The notes below the pieces were generated by a model. That model saw nothing but the letters and a program-made list of their open reading frames with translations, was not told where the DNA came from and searched no databases. A stretch of 14,443 nt of DNA, from positions 1 to 14,443 of the forward strand of contig CAZRNU010000072.1 in the NCBI GenBank assembly GCA_964601515.1. The letters are read 5' to 3'. This stretch comes from PWND01 sp964601515 (lineage in GTDB: Bacteria > Bacteroidota > Bacteroidia > Bacteroidales > UBA7960). This document shows positions 1-7,268 of the stretch, piece by piece. Made by a program: the position numbers and the translations under genes. How positions within the stretch are numbered: the stretch's first letter is position 1; the number at the start of each line of letters is the position of its first letter.

Positions 1-317
1 GTTTCGCCATCATCGTAGCTGATTCGTAGGGTTAGGCCATTATTCCAGTAAAGGGTATCATCTGCTGCATCGGGAAATATCCACCAAGCAGGTATATTCC
101 CTTGGTAATCCTGTATCCCCACAATATTGCTTTTGGTTAGGGTACGACCGTAATCCTTGGTCTTAACCAGCATAATATAAACCATGCCGGTATTGTTTAT
201 GTACCAAATTGTGGGGAAGTAAAACTCTCCTTCATGGGAGCCCCTTTCCAACCACTGGGATTCCGCAGAATTGCTAAGGGCAAAGAGAAATAGTAAAAAA
301 ACAATACTATGTTTCAT
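1..317 (-). CDS. Secreted protein of unknown function (5' part only; runs off the left edge)
   Basis: Reading leftward from the ATG at 317-315 the frame is open for 105 codons to the window edge, so only the N-terminus is visible. Residues 1-20 form a clear Sec signal peptide: a Lys-His start, a hydrophobic core IVFLLFLFAL and a small-residue end NSAES. The mature part is rich in aromatic and polar residues (GEFYFPTIWYINN, NIPAWWIF, DTLYWNNG), as in secreted beta-rich proteins. I do not recognise the family. It starts only 13 bases after the stop of an orphan T9SS sorting-domain tail on the same strand, so it may itself be a T9SS cargo, but its C-terminus is outside the window. Base composition is visibly richer in G+C (28 of the first 60 bases) than argS and its neighbours. 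No TAnnTTTG promoter box was found upstream. Confidence 0.75.
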   Translation of the reverse strand, partial: MKHSIVFLLFLFALSNSAESQWLERGSHEGEFYFPTIWYINNTGMVYIMLVKTKDYGRTLTKSNIVGIQDYQGNIPAWWIFPDAADDTLYWNNGLTLRISYDDGE

Positions 318-330
318 AATAAATTTATTT

Positions 331-399
331 TTAGTTAATAATTAGTTTTCCTGTTTTAATGATTAGGTCATCAGCAGTAAACCGGTAAATATACATGCC
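331..399 (-). pseudogene. Orphan tail of a T9SS C-terminal sorting domain (gene remnant)
   Basis: On the minus strand 22 codons from 399 to 334, followed by TAA (333-331), read GMYIYRFTADD then LIIKTGKLIIN. This matches the end of type A T9SS sorting domains: a G-x-Y-x-Y-R strand followed about ten residues later by G-K-L-x-I and the C-terminus. Directly upstream in the same frame are two TAG codons (402-400 and 405-403). Before them the frame reads S-L-D-I, resembling the usual I-D-I-S stretch of the domain, and then the sequence is AT-rich with stops in all frames. The most likely reading is the last fragment of a destroyed T9SS cargo gene. A sequencing error is less likely because no reading frame restores the domain. 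Confidence 0.6.
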
Positions 400-537
400 C
401 TACTAAATATCGAGTGAAAATTAGTTAAACAAAATATAAAATGCAAAAAAAAGTTAATAATTTTCGTTTAATTGTTTGTAAGGGACTATTAACAATGAAT
501 TATCTGAACTTTTACAGATTGCTGAAGAAATACTAAC

Positions 538-760
538 ACGGGGCTGAAACCCCGTATTATCAGATTCTGGGCACAAACAGCAGATAAAATCTGAATTGAT
601 GAAACATTATGAGACGCGCCTAAAATGGCGCGTCTGTACAACAACAAACCGCTCTCTTCGTTGCGCTGACAATAAACATTTTTGCAATTAATAAACGGTG
701 TAGCGCAGCGCCTGAATTCATGCTGCAATTGTTTCTATAGACATTTCGCTCCTCTGGAGC
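538..760. repeat. Cluster of perfect hairpins, REP/MITE-like intergenic repeat
   Basis: The gap between the left-edge gene and argS (318-876) holds, besides the sorting-domain tail, a series of inverted repeats in unusually G+C-rich sequence. They are: ACGGGG/CCCCGT (538-543/550-555, 6-nt loop); TCAGATT/AATCTGA (560-566/588-594); AGACGCGCC/GGCGCGTCT (612-620/627-635, 6-nt loop); GCGCTG/CAGCGC (663-668/706-711); GCTCC/GGAGC (748-752/756-760, 3-nt loop). A weaker one, ATCTG/CAGAT, lies at 502-519. So many stems in about 220 bases is not expected by chance. They resemble clustered REP or MITE elements. No transposase is present. A 79-codon open frame across this region on the minus strand (489-728) looks like a by-product of the repeats. 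I see no gene in 400-876. Confidence 0.6.
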
Positions 761-773
761 TAGTGGATTGTGC

Positions 774-806
774 AGATTGAAAAGATTGAAGATTTGTAAG
801 ATTGAA
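774..806 (+). repeat. Short AGATTGAA repeat array upstream of argS
   Basis: AGATTGAA occurs three times at 774-781, 783-790 and 799-806, with a degenerate copy (AGATTTGT) between the second and third. The array adjoins the hairpin cluster and ends 70 bases before the argS start. It may be the edge of the repeat element or simple slippage-prone DNA. No function is visible. Confidence 0.45.
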
Positions 807-876
807 GGTTTATCTCATTAATTAAAAACTTAATTTTACAGTCGATTATGATTTTTCTTAAAAAGGATTTAACGCA

Positions 877-2679
877 ATGCAGAAAAAGATAGAACTTATA
901 TTAAATGAAGCCATTTCAGAAATAATTAGCTCAGAATTTGGGCAAGAAATTTCCAACCAAAGCATAAGTATTCAGAAAACAAGAGAAGAATTTGAGGGAG
1001 ACTTTACTTTAGTTGTTTTTCCATTTTTAAAAATATCAAAAAAATCACCAGAGCAAACTGCTGAAATTATTGGTCAGGCATTAATGAATAAATGCAATAC
1101 TGTTGCATCTTACAACGTAATAAAAGGATTTTTGAACATTTCATTAAAGAATGAATACTGGATTGACTTTCTAATCGAAAACAATAATAACAAGTCATTT
1201 GGGTATTTGAATGAAACTAAAAACAGTAATCCGGTTGTAGTGGAATTTTCATCTCCAAACACGAACAAGCCATTACATTTAGGACATGTTCGAAATAATT
1301 TACTTGGTTATTCAGTAGCAAAAATACTTGAGGCAGCAGGCAATAAGGTTTATAAAGTAAACCTTGTGAACGACAGAGGAATACACATTTGCAAATCTAT
1401 GCTTGCTTGGAAAATGTTTGGAAATGGAGAAACACCTAAGACATCAGGGAAAAAGGGAGATAAACTTGTTGGGGATTACTATGTAAGGTTTGAGACAGAG
1501 TTGAAAAATCAAGCTAACTCTATAATGAGTGAAAAAGGCATTAGTGAAGATGAAGCAAGAAAAACTGCTCCATTAATGAATGAAGCCCAGAATATGCTGT
1601 TGAAATGGGAGAATAAAGACCGAGAGACAATAAATATCTGGGAAACAATGAATGGTTGGGTTTACGAAGGGTTTGATATTACTTATAAAAGAATGGGCGT
1701 TTCATTCGACAAAATATACAAGGAATCTGAAACATATTTGCTAGGTAAGGAATTGGTAAAAGAAGGATTAGAAAAAGGTGTATTTATTAAAAAAGATGAT
1801 GGCTCTGTATGGGTTGATTTAACAGATGAGGGACTTGATGAAAAATTGCTTTTACGTTCGGACGGAACATCTGTTTATATAACTCAGGATATAGGCACCG
1901 CTCAACTCAGATACGACGATTTTAATCCTGAGAAAATGATTTACGTGGTTGGCAATGAACAGAACTATCGCTTTTCCGTATTGCAAAAAATGCTTAAAAA
2001 ATTAAACAAAGCATACGCTGATTCATTATATCATTTATCATATGGGATGGTTGAACTGCCTCAGGGAAAAATGAAATCAAGAGAAGGAACTGTAGTTGAT
2101 GCAGATGAATTAATGGATGAGATGACATTAAATGCGAAATCAATTACTGAAAGCTTAGGAAAAATTGATGGGTTTACTGATGAAGAGAAGACAATCTTGT
2201 TTGACACAATTGGGCAAGGAGCATTAAAATACTTCATACTAAAAGTAGATCCTAAAAAAAACATGATGTTTAATCCGGAAGAATCTATAGATTTTAACGG
2301 AAATACGGGGCCATTTATACAATACACACATGCAAGGATATTCTCGATTTTACGTTCTGCCGGATTAGATAAAATTGAAGGAATCACAATTGATTTGTCT
2401 CCGGAAAAAATAAATAAAAAAGAACTAAAGCTTATAAAATCGCTTTATGAGTTTCCTCAGATTATTCAAGATGCTGCCAAAGAACTTAGTCCGGCCATGA
2501 TTGCTAATTACACTTACGATTTATGTAAAGATTTCAATCAGTTTTATCACGAATATTCAATATTAAACGAACCGGACAAAAGCATTAGTAACTTCAGAAT
2601 AAAGCTATCATATCTAACAGCAAGTACAATTAGAAACAGCATGCATTTATTAGGGATAAAGGTTCCCGAAAGAATGTAA
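877..2679 (+). CDS. argS: Arginyl-tRNA synthetase (class I)
   Basis: Charges tRNA-Arg with arginine in the cytoplasm using ATP; essential for translation. At 600 residues it has normal length for bacterial ArgRS. Residues 1-90 form the ArgRS-specific N-terminal domain that contacts the tRNA D-loop. The HIGH signature is HLGH at 134-137, inside NTNKPLHLGHVRNN. The KMSKS-type loop is KMKSR at 398-402, followed by EGTVVDADELMDE. The class I core runs through TQDIGTAQLRYD (336-347). The C-terminal anticodon-binding DALR domain spans about 476-600 and ends in the typical LLGIKVPERM. The start ATG is preceded by an A-rich AAAAAGGA stretch about ten bases upstream. The gene stands alone after the repeat region and converges on the AbgT-family gene with a 30-base gap that contains only a weak AT-rich inverted repeat (TTAGT/ACTAA, 2690-2705). 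Confidence 0.97.
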   Translation: MQKKIELILNEAISEIISSEFGQEISNQSISIQKTREEFEGDFTLVVFPFLKISKKSPEQTAEIIGQALMNKCNTVASYNVIKGFLNISLKNEYWIDFLIENNNNKSFGYLNETKNSNPVVVEFSSPNTNKPLHLGHVRNNLLGYSVAKILEAAGNKVYKVNLVNDRGIHICKSMLAWKMFGNGETPKTSGKKGDKLVGDYYVRFETELKNQANSIMSEKGISEDEARKTAPLMNEAQNMLLKWENKDRETINIWETMNGWVYEGFDITYKRMGVSFDKIYKESETYLLGKELVKEGLEKGVFIKKDDGSVWVDLTDEGLDEKLLLRSDGTSVYITQDIGTAQLRYDDFNPEKMIYVVGNEQNYRFSVLQKMLKKLNKAYADSLYHLSYGMVELPQGKMKSREGTVVDADELMDEMTLNAKSITESLGKIDGFTDEEKTILFDTIGQGALKYFILKVDPKKNMMFNPEESIDFNGNTGPFIQYTHARIFSILRSAGLDKIEGITIDLSPEKINKKELKLIKSLYEFPQIIQDAAKELSPAMIANYTYDLCKDFNQFYHEYSILNEPDKSISNFRIKLSYLTASTIRNSMHLLGIKVPERM

Positions 2680-2709
2680 GTACAACAGCTTAGTTTTTAC
2701 ACTAACTAA

Positions 2710-4260
2710 TTATTGCGGCATAAATATAGGACCGTCGAATCCAAGTGGAATTCCCAAATACATCCACAAAATAAGCAGTGCAGTCCATGCAATAGTAAGG
2801 AATATTGTATAAGGTAACATTGTTGAAATAATTGTCCCTATACCATATTTTTCATCATATTTTTGGGCGAAAGTTACAATCAGTGCAAAATAACTCATCA
2901 TTGGAGTAACAATATTTGTAACTGAATCTCCGATACGGAAAGCAGCCTGAGTAAGACCGGGGTGATAAGGCGGATCTATAAGCATCAGCATTGGAATAAA
3001 AACCGGAGCCATTATTGCCCATTTTGCAGATGCGCTTCCCATAAACATATTTATAAATGCAGAAAGAAGCACAAATGCGATTATAAGAGTTGGGCCTGTT
3101 AAGCCAATACTTTGCAAGCCATTTGCACCTTTAATTGCAAATATTATCCCTAAATTACTGTAGTTAAAGAAATACACGAATTGAGCAGCAAAAAACACGA
3201 GAACAATATATCCGCCCATACCACTCATTGACTGTGTAATAAATTTTGCCACATGCTTATCCGACTTAATTGTTCCGGCAACAATACCATATATTAAACC
3301 CGGAATGAAGAAGAATAAAAGAATAGCTATTATAATTCCATTAAAGAAAGGTGATCTGAGAATTGACCCGGTTTCAGGATGTCTCAAAATACCATTTTCG
3401 GGTATAATAGTTAATGCCAGAAGAACAATTGTTATTAAAAGGCCATATCCCGCCCAGCGCAATCCTTTCTTCTCTTTGTGCGTAAGCTGTTCGATAGGTA
3501 CTTTATCTACATTACCTTCATACTTGCCTAGTCGCGGTTCAACAATTCTTTCAGTAACCCAAGTACCAAGTACAACAATTAGAAAAGCCGAAACAGCCAT
3601 GAAAAAATAGTTAACAGCCGGATTAACAATAATTTCAGGATTTATCATTTGCGCAGCCGATTCACTAATCCCTGCTAGAATAGGATCAATCGACCCAATA
3701 AAAAAGTTTGCACCAAATCCCCCGCTAACTCCAACAAATGCAGCCGCAAGTCCTGCCATTGGATGCCTACCTAAAGCATGAAAAATCATTGCTCCAAGAG
3801 GAATTAATATTACATATCCTGCTTCAGAAGCCAAATGAGATACAAGTCCCGCAAGAACAATAGAACCGGTAATCAATTTTGGAGGAGAACTAATTACTAA
3901 CGACCTAATCATTACGGTAAATAATCCTGAGCCTTCAGCGACTCCAATACCAACCATCACAACCAAAACGTACCCCAAAGGAGGGAATCTTAAAAAATTA
4001 TGGGTAATATTTTCGTATATCCATCTGAAACCATCACCACTTACGAGGCTATTAACACTAATAATACTTCCATCAACAGGATGCACAGCCTGAACAGACA
4101 ATAAAGAAGCAATCCAGCTTATCAACACAACAAATACTGCCAATAAGGCAAATAATGTTGCCGGATGAGGAAGTTTATTTCCGATTACTTCAACATAATC
4201 CAAAGATTTTGTAAATACCTTTTTTAGACCACTTTTAAATTTTTTCATTAGATTTCCCAT
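2710..4260 (-). CDS. AbgT-family inner-membrane transporter
   Basis: A 516-residue polytopic membrane protein of the AbgT family. Characterised members either import p-aminobenzoyl-glutamate (E. coli AbgT) or export sulfonamide antimetabolites (MtrF, YdaH). Hydrophobic segments begin at about residues 35, 95, 130, 165, 215, 270, 308, 350, 388, 412, 450 and 480. Residues reported as functionally important in MtrF are present at matching spacing: D192 (GSIDPILAG), S411 and W414 (GSASAKWA), P434, R442 and D445 (FRIGDS) and P453 (VTPMMS). This is strong support for a working transporter. Import or export cannot be decided from sequence. No abgA/abgB hydrolase genes lie beside it. Two starts are possible: ATG at 4260, or ATG at 4248 (fifth codon), which has GGGA at a suitable distance and may be the true one. 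A TAnnTTTG box lies upstream at 4312-4319. Confidence 0.93.
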   Translation of the reverse strand: MGNLMKKFKSGLKKVFTKSLDYVEVIGNKLPHPATLFALLAVFVVLISWIASLLSVQAVHPVDGSIISVNSLVSGDGFRWIYENITHNFLRFPPLGYVLVVMVGIGVAEGSGLFTVMIRSLVISSPPKLITGSIVLAGLVSHLASEAGYVILIPLGAMIFHALGRHPMAGLAAAFVGVSGGFGANFFIGSIDPILAGISESAAQMINPEIIVNPAVNYFFMAVSAFLIVVLGTWVTERIVEPRLGKYEGNVDKVPIEQLTHKEKKGLRWAGYGLLITIVLLALTIIPENGILRHPETGSILRSPFFNGIIIAILLFFFIPGLIYGIVAGTIKSDKHVAKFITQSMSGMGGYIVLVFFAAQFVYFFNYSNLGIIFAIKGANGLQSIGLTGPTLIIAFVLLSAFINMFMGSASAKWAIMAPVFIPMLMLIDPPYHPGLTQAAFRIGDSVTNIVTPMMSYFALIVTFAQKYDEKYGIGTIISTMLPYTIFLTIAWTALLILWMYLGIPLGFDGPIFMPQ

Positions 4261-4311
4261 ATATCAAGCGTTTTCAAGACTTATATTAGACTCATTTTTT
4301 ATTTTGAGCGA

Positions 4312-4319
4312 CAAAGATA
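4312..4319 (-). promoter_or_regulatory. Candidate -7 promoter box for the AbgT-family gene
   Basis: The minus strand reads TATCTTTG, a full match to the Bacteroidota -7 box TAnnTTTG. It would start transcription near 4306 and give a leader of about 45 bases before the ATG. No clear TTG/TTTG -33 element is present at the usual distance, so only half of the promoter is supported. Confidence 0.5.
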
Positions 4320-4397
4320 AAATTTTTATTATAACTTGACCTTCGTATAATTACTGAATGAAGTTGATTATTTTATCTTCTAACTTATGTAATTTTC

Positions 4398-4405
4398 TAT
4401 ATTTG
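4398..4405 (+). promoter_or_regulatory. Candidate -7 promoter box for the carboxypeptidase-regulator pair
   Basis: TATATTTG matches TAnnTTTG and lies 37 bases before the ATG at 4443. The nearest upstream TTG (4364-4366) is about 31 bases away, longer than usual, so the -33 element is doubtful. Together with the box at 4312-4319 it makes the 4261-4442 gap a divergent promoter region. Confidence 0.5.
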
Positions 4406-4442
4406 TATAGACTAAATTCACAAACCGAATCATAATCAAATT

Positions 4443-5918
4443 ATGCGAAACATCATTATAATCATAGCTTTTTCTTTAGCTATTATAACTCAAAGCTGCG
4501 AAAAAAAAATAAAAACAGCAGCCGAACAGGAAAATTTTACAAGAATTACACTATCTGAAGAAGTAGTTGAGTTTTCAAATAAAATATGCACCAAATATGA
4601 CTTTTTGAAATGCAAAATCATTGGCCATACACTTACAGGTAAAGAACTAATCGCGATTAATGCAAGCAATGGAAATTCAGAAGACAAACTAAAAGTTTTA
4701 ATTTTTGCGCAACAACATGGCAATGAACAAAGCGGGAAAGAAGCGCTGTTGCTAATCCTAAGAGATATTCACAAGAACCTTCACTGGCTTGACAAACTTG
4801 ATTTTTGGATTATTCCTCAGCTTAATCCTGACGGAGGTGATAAAAACGAAAGGCTAAACGCACAAGGAATAGACTTAAACCGCGACCATGTTTTGTTAAA
4901 AGCAGAAGAAACTAGAGCTATTCATAATCTGTTTCAAGAAATTATGCCACATGTTACAATAGACATTCATGAATATAATCCATTCAGGGAGTCGTGGCAA
5001 AAATTTGGCGGCTATAAAGTTTTTGATGTACAGGTAGGAATACCAACCAATATAAATGTATCCGAAAAAATTCGCACTTACGCTCTAAAAGAGGTGCTGC
5101 CTGTAATTGAAAACCATCTTAACAATAATAGGTTCAGCTTTCACAATTATTTAGTCGGGCCTGTGCCCACTGAAGGTAGAATTAGGCATTCAACAGTTGA
5201 CATTAACGACGGTAGACAAAGCTTTGCAATTTTAAATACCCTATCATTTATTTATGAAGGAATTAATGGAAGAGACGGATATTTGGAGAATCTGGAACAG
5301 AGAACTTTTGGGCAATACGAGGCATTATATGCTCATATTAATTTTTTAAATGATAATGCAGGTATAATAAAAACAATGGTTGACGAAAACAGAAATATGC
5401 TTATTAATGCTAATATTGAAGAGATAATAAGCATAAGAATGGACCATTTTCCGGGTGAAAACCCACTAATATTGCATTTGCTTACATCTACAACAAATAT
5501 AGACACTATAGTTGTTGTAGAAAATTACCATCCTGTTGTAAAATCACTTCAGGAAGTATCAAGACCAAAAGGATATTTAATTCCTGCAAAAGATTCATTA
5601 ATAATTAATCTATTGCATAAACATAAAGTCAGATATTCCGATTATGCGAATGATGAAAATCATAAAATATTTGCATATAAGATTATGGATATTGATACTG
5701 TAATTATTGAAGAGCTAAGCAATCTTTATCCAATCATTAAAAAAGAACAAGTTAAACTATTGAAAGACAATTATATTTATATACCAACTGCACAATTACA
5801 TTCGAATTTTTTAGTTTTAATATTTGAACCACAGTCAATGCTTGGATTATCTCAAATTGAAGATTTTAATTATTTGCTTAAAAAAGGAGAATTGTTCCCA
5901 ATCTTAAGAGTTGAGTAA
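4443..5918 (+). CDS. M14-family zinc carboxypeptidase, predicted lipoprotein
   Basis: Predicted metallocarboxypeptidase-type hydrolase of the cell envelope. The N-terminus has a hydrophobic stretch (IIIIIAFSLAIITQ) ending in SC with C19 as the probable lipidated cysteine. The lipobox is relaxed, with Q at -2, so lipidation is likely but not certain. The M14 zinc ligands are visible: H92 and E95 in QHGNEQSGKEA, and H176 in VTIDIHEYNPF. N146-R147 (GIDLNRDH) fits the substrate carboxylate-binding pair. E272 (FIYEGINGRDG) is the candidate catalytic glutamate. The catalytic domain covers about 30-305. A further C-terminal region of about 185 residues (RPKGYLIPAKDSL, then EPQSMLGL near the end) resembles what some Bacteroidota M14 proteins carry. 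The gene is divergent from the AbgT-family gene and ends 44 bases before the 7TM-AraC regulator, so the two are probably co-transcribed. The natural substrate is unknown. Confidence 0.85.
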   Translation: MRNIIIIIAFSLAIITQSCEKKIKTAAEQENFTRITLSEEVVEFSNKICTKYDFLKCKIIGHTLTGKELIAINASNGNSEDKLKVLIFAQQHGNEQSGKEALLLILRDIHKNLHWLDKLDFWIIPQLNPDGGDKNERLNAQGIDLNRDHVLLKAEETRAIHNLFQEIMPHVTIDIHEYNPFRESWQKFGGYKVFDVQVGIPTNINVSEKIRTYALKEVLPVIENHLNNNRFSFHNYLVGPVPTEGRIRHSTVDINDGRQSFAILNTLSFIYEGINGRDGYLENLEQRTFGQYEALYAHINFLNDNAGIIKTMVDENRNMLINANIEEIISIRMDHFPGENPLILHLLTSTTNIDTIVVVENYHPVVKSLQEVSRPKGYLIPAKDSLIINLLHKHKVRYSDYANDENHKIFAYKIMDIDTVIIEELSNLYPIIKKEQVKLLKDNYIYIPTAQLHSNFLVLIFEPQSMLGLSQIEDFNYLLKKGELFPILRVE

Positions 5919-5962
5919 TCATTTATTGCCTTAAGGCACAAAAAACATAACATCAATAAACG

Positions 5963-7051
5963 ATGGAAATAATTGCCTGGCTAGGAGTTTCTCACGGAAT
6001 ATTTGCAGCATTACTTATGCTGACAAAGAAAGAGAGAAATGTATCAGACCAAATACTCACATCCTGGCTTTTTTTATTGGCTATTGAGTTTTTAAGTTGT
6101 GCAGTTGACATTAATGTATTTGGAGAACCGCTTTTATCAAGTTCGTTTTTATTGTTCAACCCGGCATTTTACCTTTATGTAAAATCACTAACAAAAGAAT
6201 CATATAAGCTTAAAACCATACACCTTCTTCACCTTTTACCATTTTTAGCATTTAAGATCTCCGCATATTTTATTCAAGAACCTTATACTTTAACATCATT
6301 TTTCAAAGTAGATTCTACATTATGGTATAGATTGGCATTTTCTTTCTTATCATTAGTATCGTGGATTTTTTATAACTCTGCCAGTGCCGTTTTAGTTTTT
6401 AACCATAGAAAAAAATTGAAAAACGAATATTCAACTCTGGATGCGGGCAGAAAAATGGGATGGTTATTATTTGTTGTAGTTTTATATAACCTTTATTGTG
6501 GGATAGCTGTGGCAATTGGAGTATTTGCTGTTTTGATGAATGTATCATTGCCTGTTACGCCAATATATATATACTCTGCAATGCTAGCTTTTGTTTATAT
6601 ATTTGGATTTTATGGTCTTATACAGAAATCTGTTTTCGTAGAAAACATCAATGGTGCTGATGACGAGAAATATAAAAAATCAACTCTCACAAAGATTCAG
6701 AAATCAAAGATTAAGAGCAAAATTCTTGATTATTTTGATACCGAAAAGCCTCATCTTAATCCTGAATTCAGCATGAGTTTGCTTTCAGAAAAACTTAAAA
6801 TCCCAAAGCATCAAATTACTGAAGTATTAAGCATTGAGATAGGGAAAAACTTTTTCACCTTTGTTAATGAATATAGAGTTGAAGAAGTAAAAAAATATCT
6901 GAAAAATAAAAGAAATCTATACTCAATAGAAGCAATTGGATATGAATGTGGATTTAGCAGCAAGTCTACTTTTTTTACTGTTTTTAAAAAATACACAGGA
7001 CTTACACCGGCAGCATATAAAGACAGTAAATCAAAAACCAATAGACCTTAA
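5963..7051 (+). CDS. Membrane-anchored AraC-family transcriptional regulator (7TM plus HTH)
   Basis: A 362-residue regulator with a membrane N-terminal half and a cytoplasmic DNA-binding end. About seven hydrophobic segments lie at 4-21, 31-50, 58-73, 85-103, 122-146, 166-192 and 200-222, followed by a charged linker (KKSTLTKIQKSKIKSK). The AraC domain occupies about 250-353 with two helix-turn-helix units: MSLLSEKLKIPKHQITEVLS (271-290), and SIEAIGYECGFSSKSTFF (321-338) followed by the conserved FKKYTGLTPAAYK. This architecture is common in Bacteroidota and presumably senses a membrane or envelope signal. The start lies 44 bases after the carboxypeptidase stop with no promoter box between, which suggests one transcript. 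It sits directly before the envelope module, whose upstream region has symmetric repeats (7105-7179), so the module is a likely target. That regulatory link is inference. Confidence 0.88.
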   Translation: MEIIAWLGVSHGIFAALLMLTKKERNVSDQILTSWLFLLAIEFLSCAVDINVFGEPLLSSSFLLFNPAFYLYVKSLTKESYKLKTIHLLHLLPFLAFKISAYFIQEPYTLTSFFKVDSTLWYRLAFSFLSLVSWIFYNSASAVLVFNHRKKLKNEYSTLDAGRKMGWLLFVVVLYNLYCGIAVAIGVFAVLMNVSLPVTPIYIYSAMLAFVYIFGFYGLIQKSVFVENINGADDEKYKKSTLTKIQKSKIKSKILDYFDTEKPHLNPEFSMSLLSEKLKIPKHQITEVLSIEIGKNFFTFVNEYRVEEVKKYLKNKRNLYSIEAIGYECGFSSKSTFFTVFKKYTGLTPAAYKDSKSKTNRP

Positions 7052-7104
7052 GCTTTTCTTGTTCAGCAAATTGCGCCAAAGCTTTCTTCCCAAATTATAA
7101 GGTT

Positions 7105-7179
7105 CAACTTTTAACCCCATAGTATCCGAACAACAAAAAACTGTACAACTTTTAAAAGTTAGACAATATCTAATCTAAC
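7105..7179. promoter_or_regulatory. Operator-like repeats upstream of the outer-membrane barrel gene
   Basis: Three overlapping symmetric patterns lie just before the promoter box at 7186. The ten-base word CAACTTTTAA is repeated at 7105-7114 and 7146-7155, 41 bases apart (close to four helical turns). AACTTTTAAAAGTT at 7147-7160 is a perfect 14-base palindrome. GTTAGA-N10-TCTAAC at 7158-7179 is a further inverted repeat. Position and phasing suit a transcription-factor site, possibly for the AraC-type protein encoded just upstream; direct repeats are typical of AraC-family sites. The partner is not proven. Confidence 0.45.
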
Positions 7180-7185
7180 AAAATC

Positions 7186-7193
7186 TACATTTG
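7186..7193 (+). promoter_or_regulatory. Candidate -7 promoter box of the envelope module
   Basis: TACATTTG matches TAnnTTTG and would give a leader of about 70 bases before the ATG at 7269. A -33 element is not clear. The palindrome at 7158-7179 covers the place where it would lie. Confidence 0.5.
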
Positions 7194-7268
7194 CATAGAT
7201 TCATATCCATCAGTGGATAAATTGTCATTATAATAACAAAGAACATATTTCACTAATTCCAAATTCGG

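Noticed and set aside
489..728. 79-codon open frame on the minus strand
   Set aside because: It runs through the hairpin cluster, has no family resemblance, and its cysteine/arginine-rich composition fits translated repeat DNA.
7031..7120. 29-codon minus-strand frame with plausible protein-like composition
   Set aside because: It overlaps the end of the regulator gene, shows no family match, and the upstream region is better explained as the operator and promoter of the next gene.
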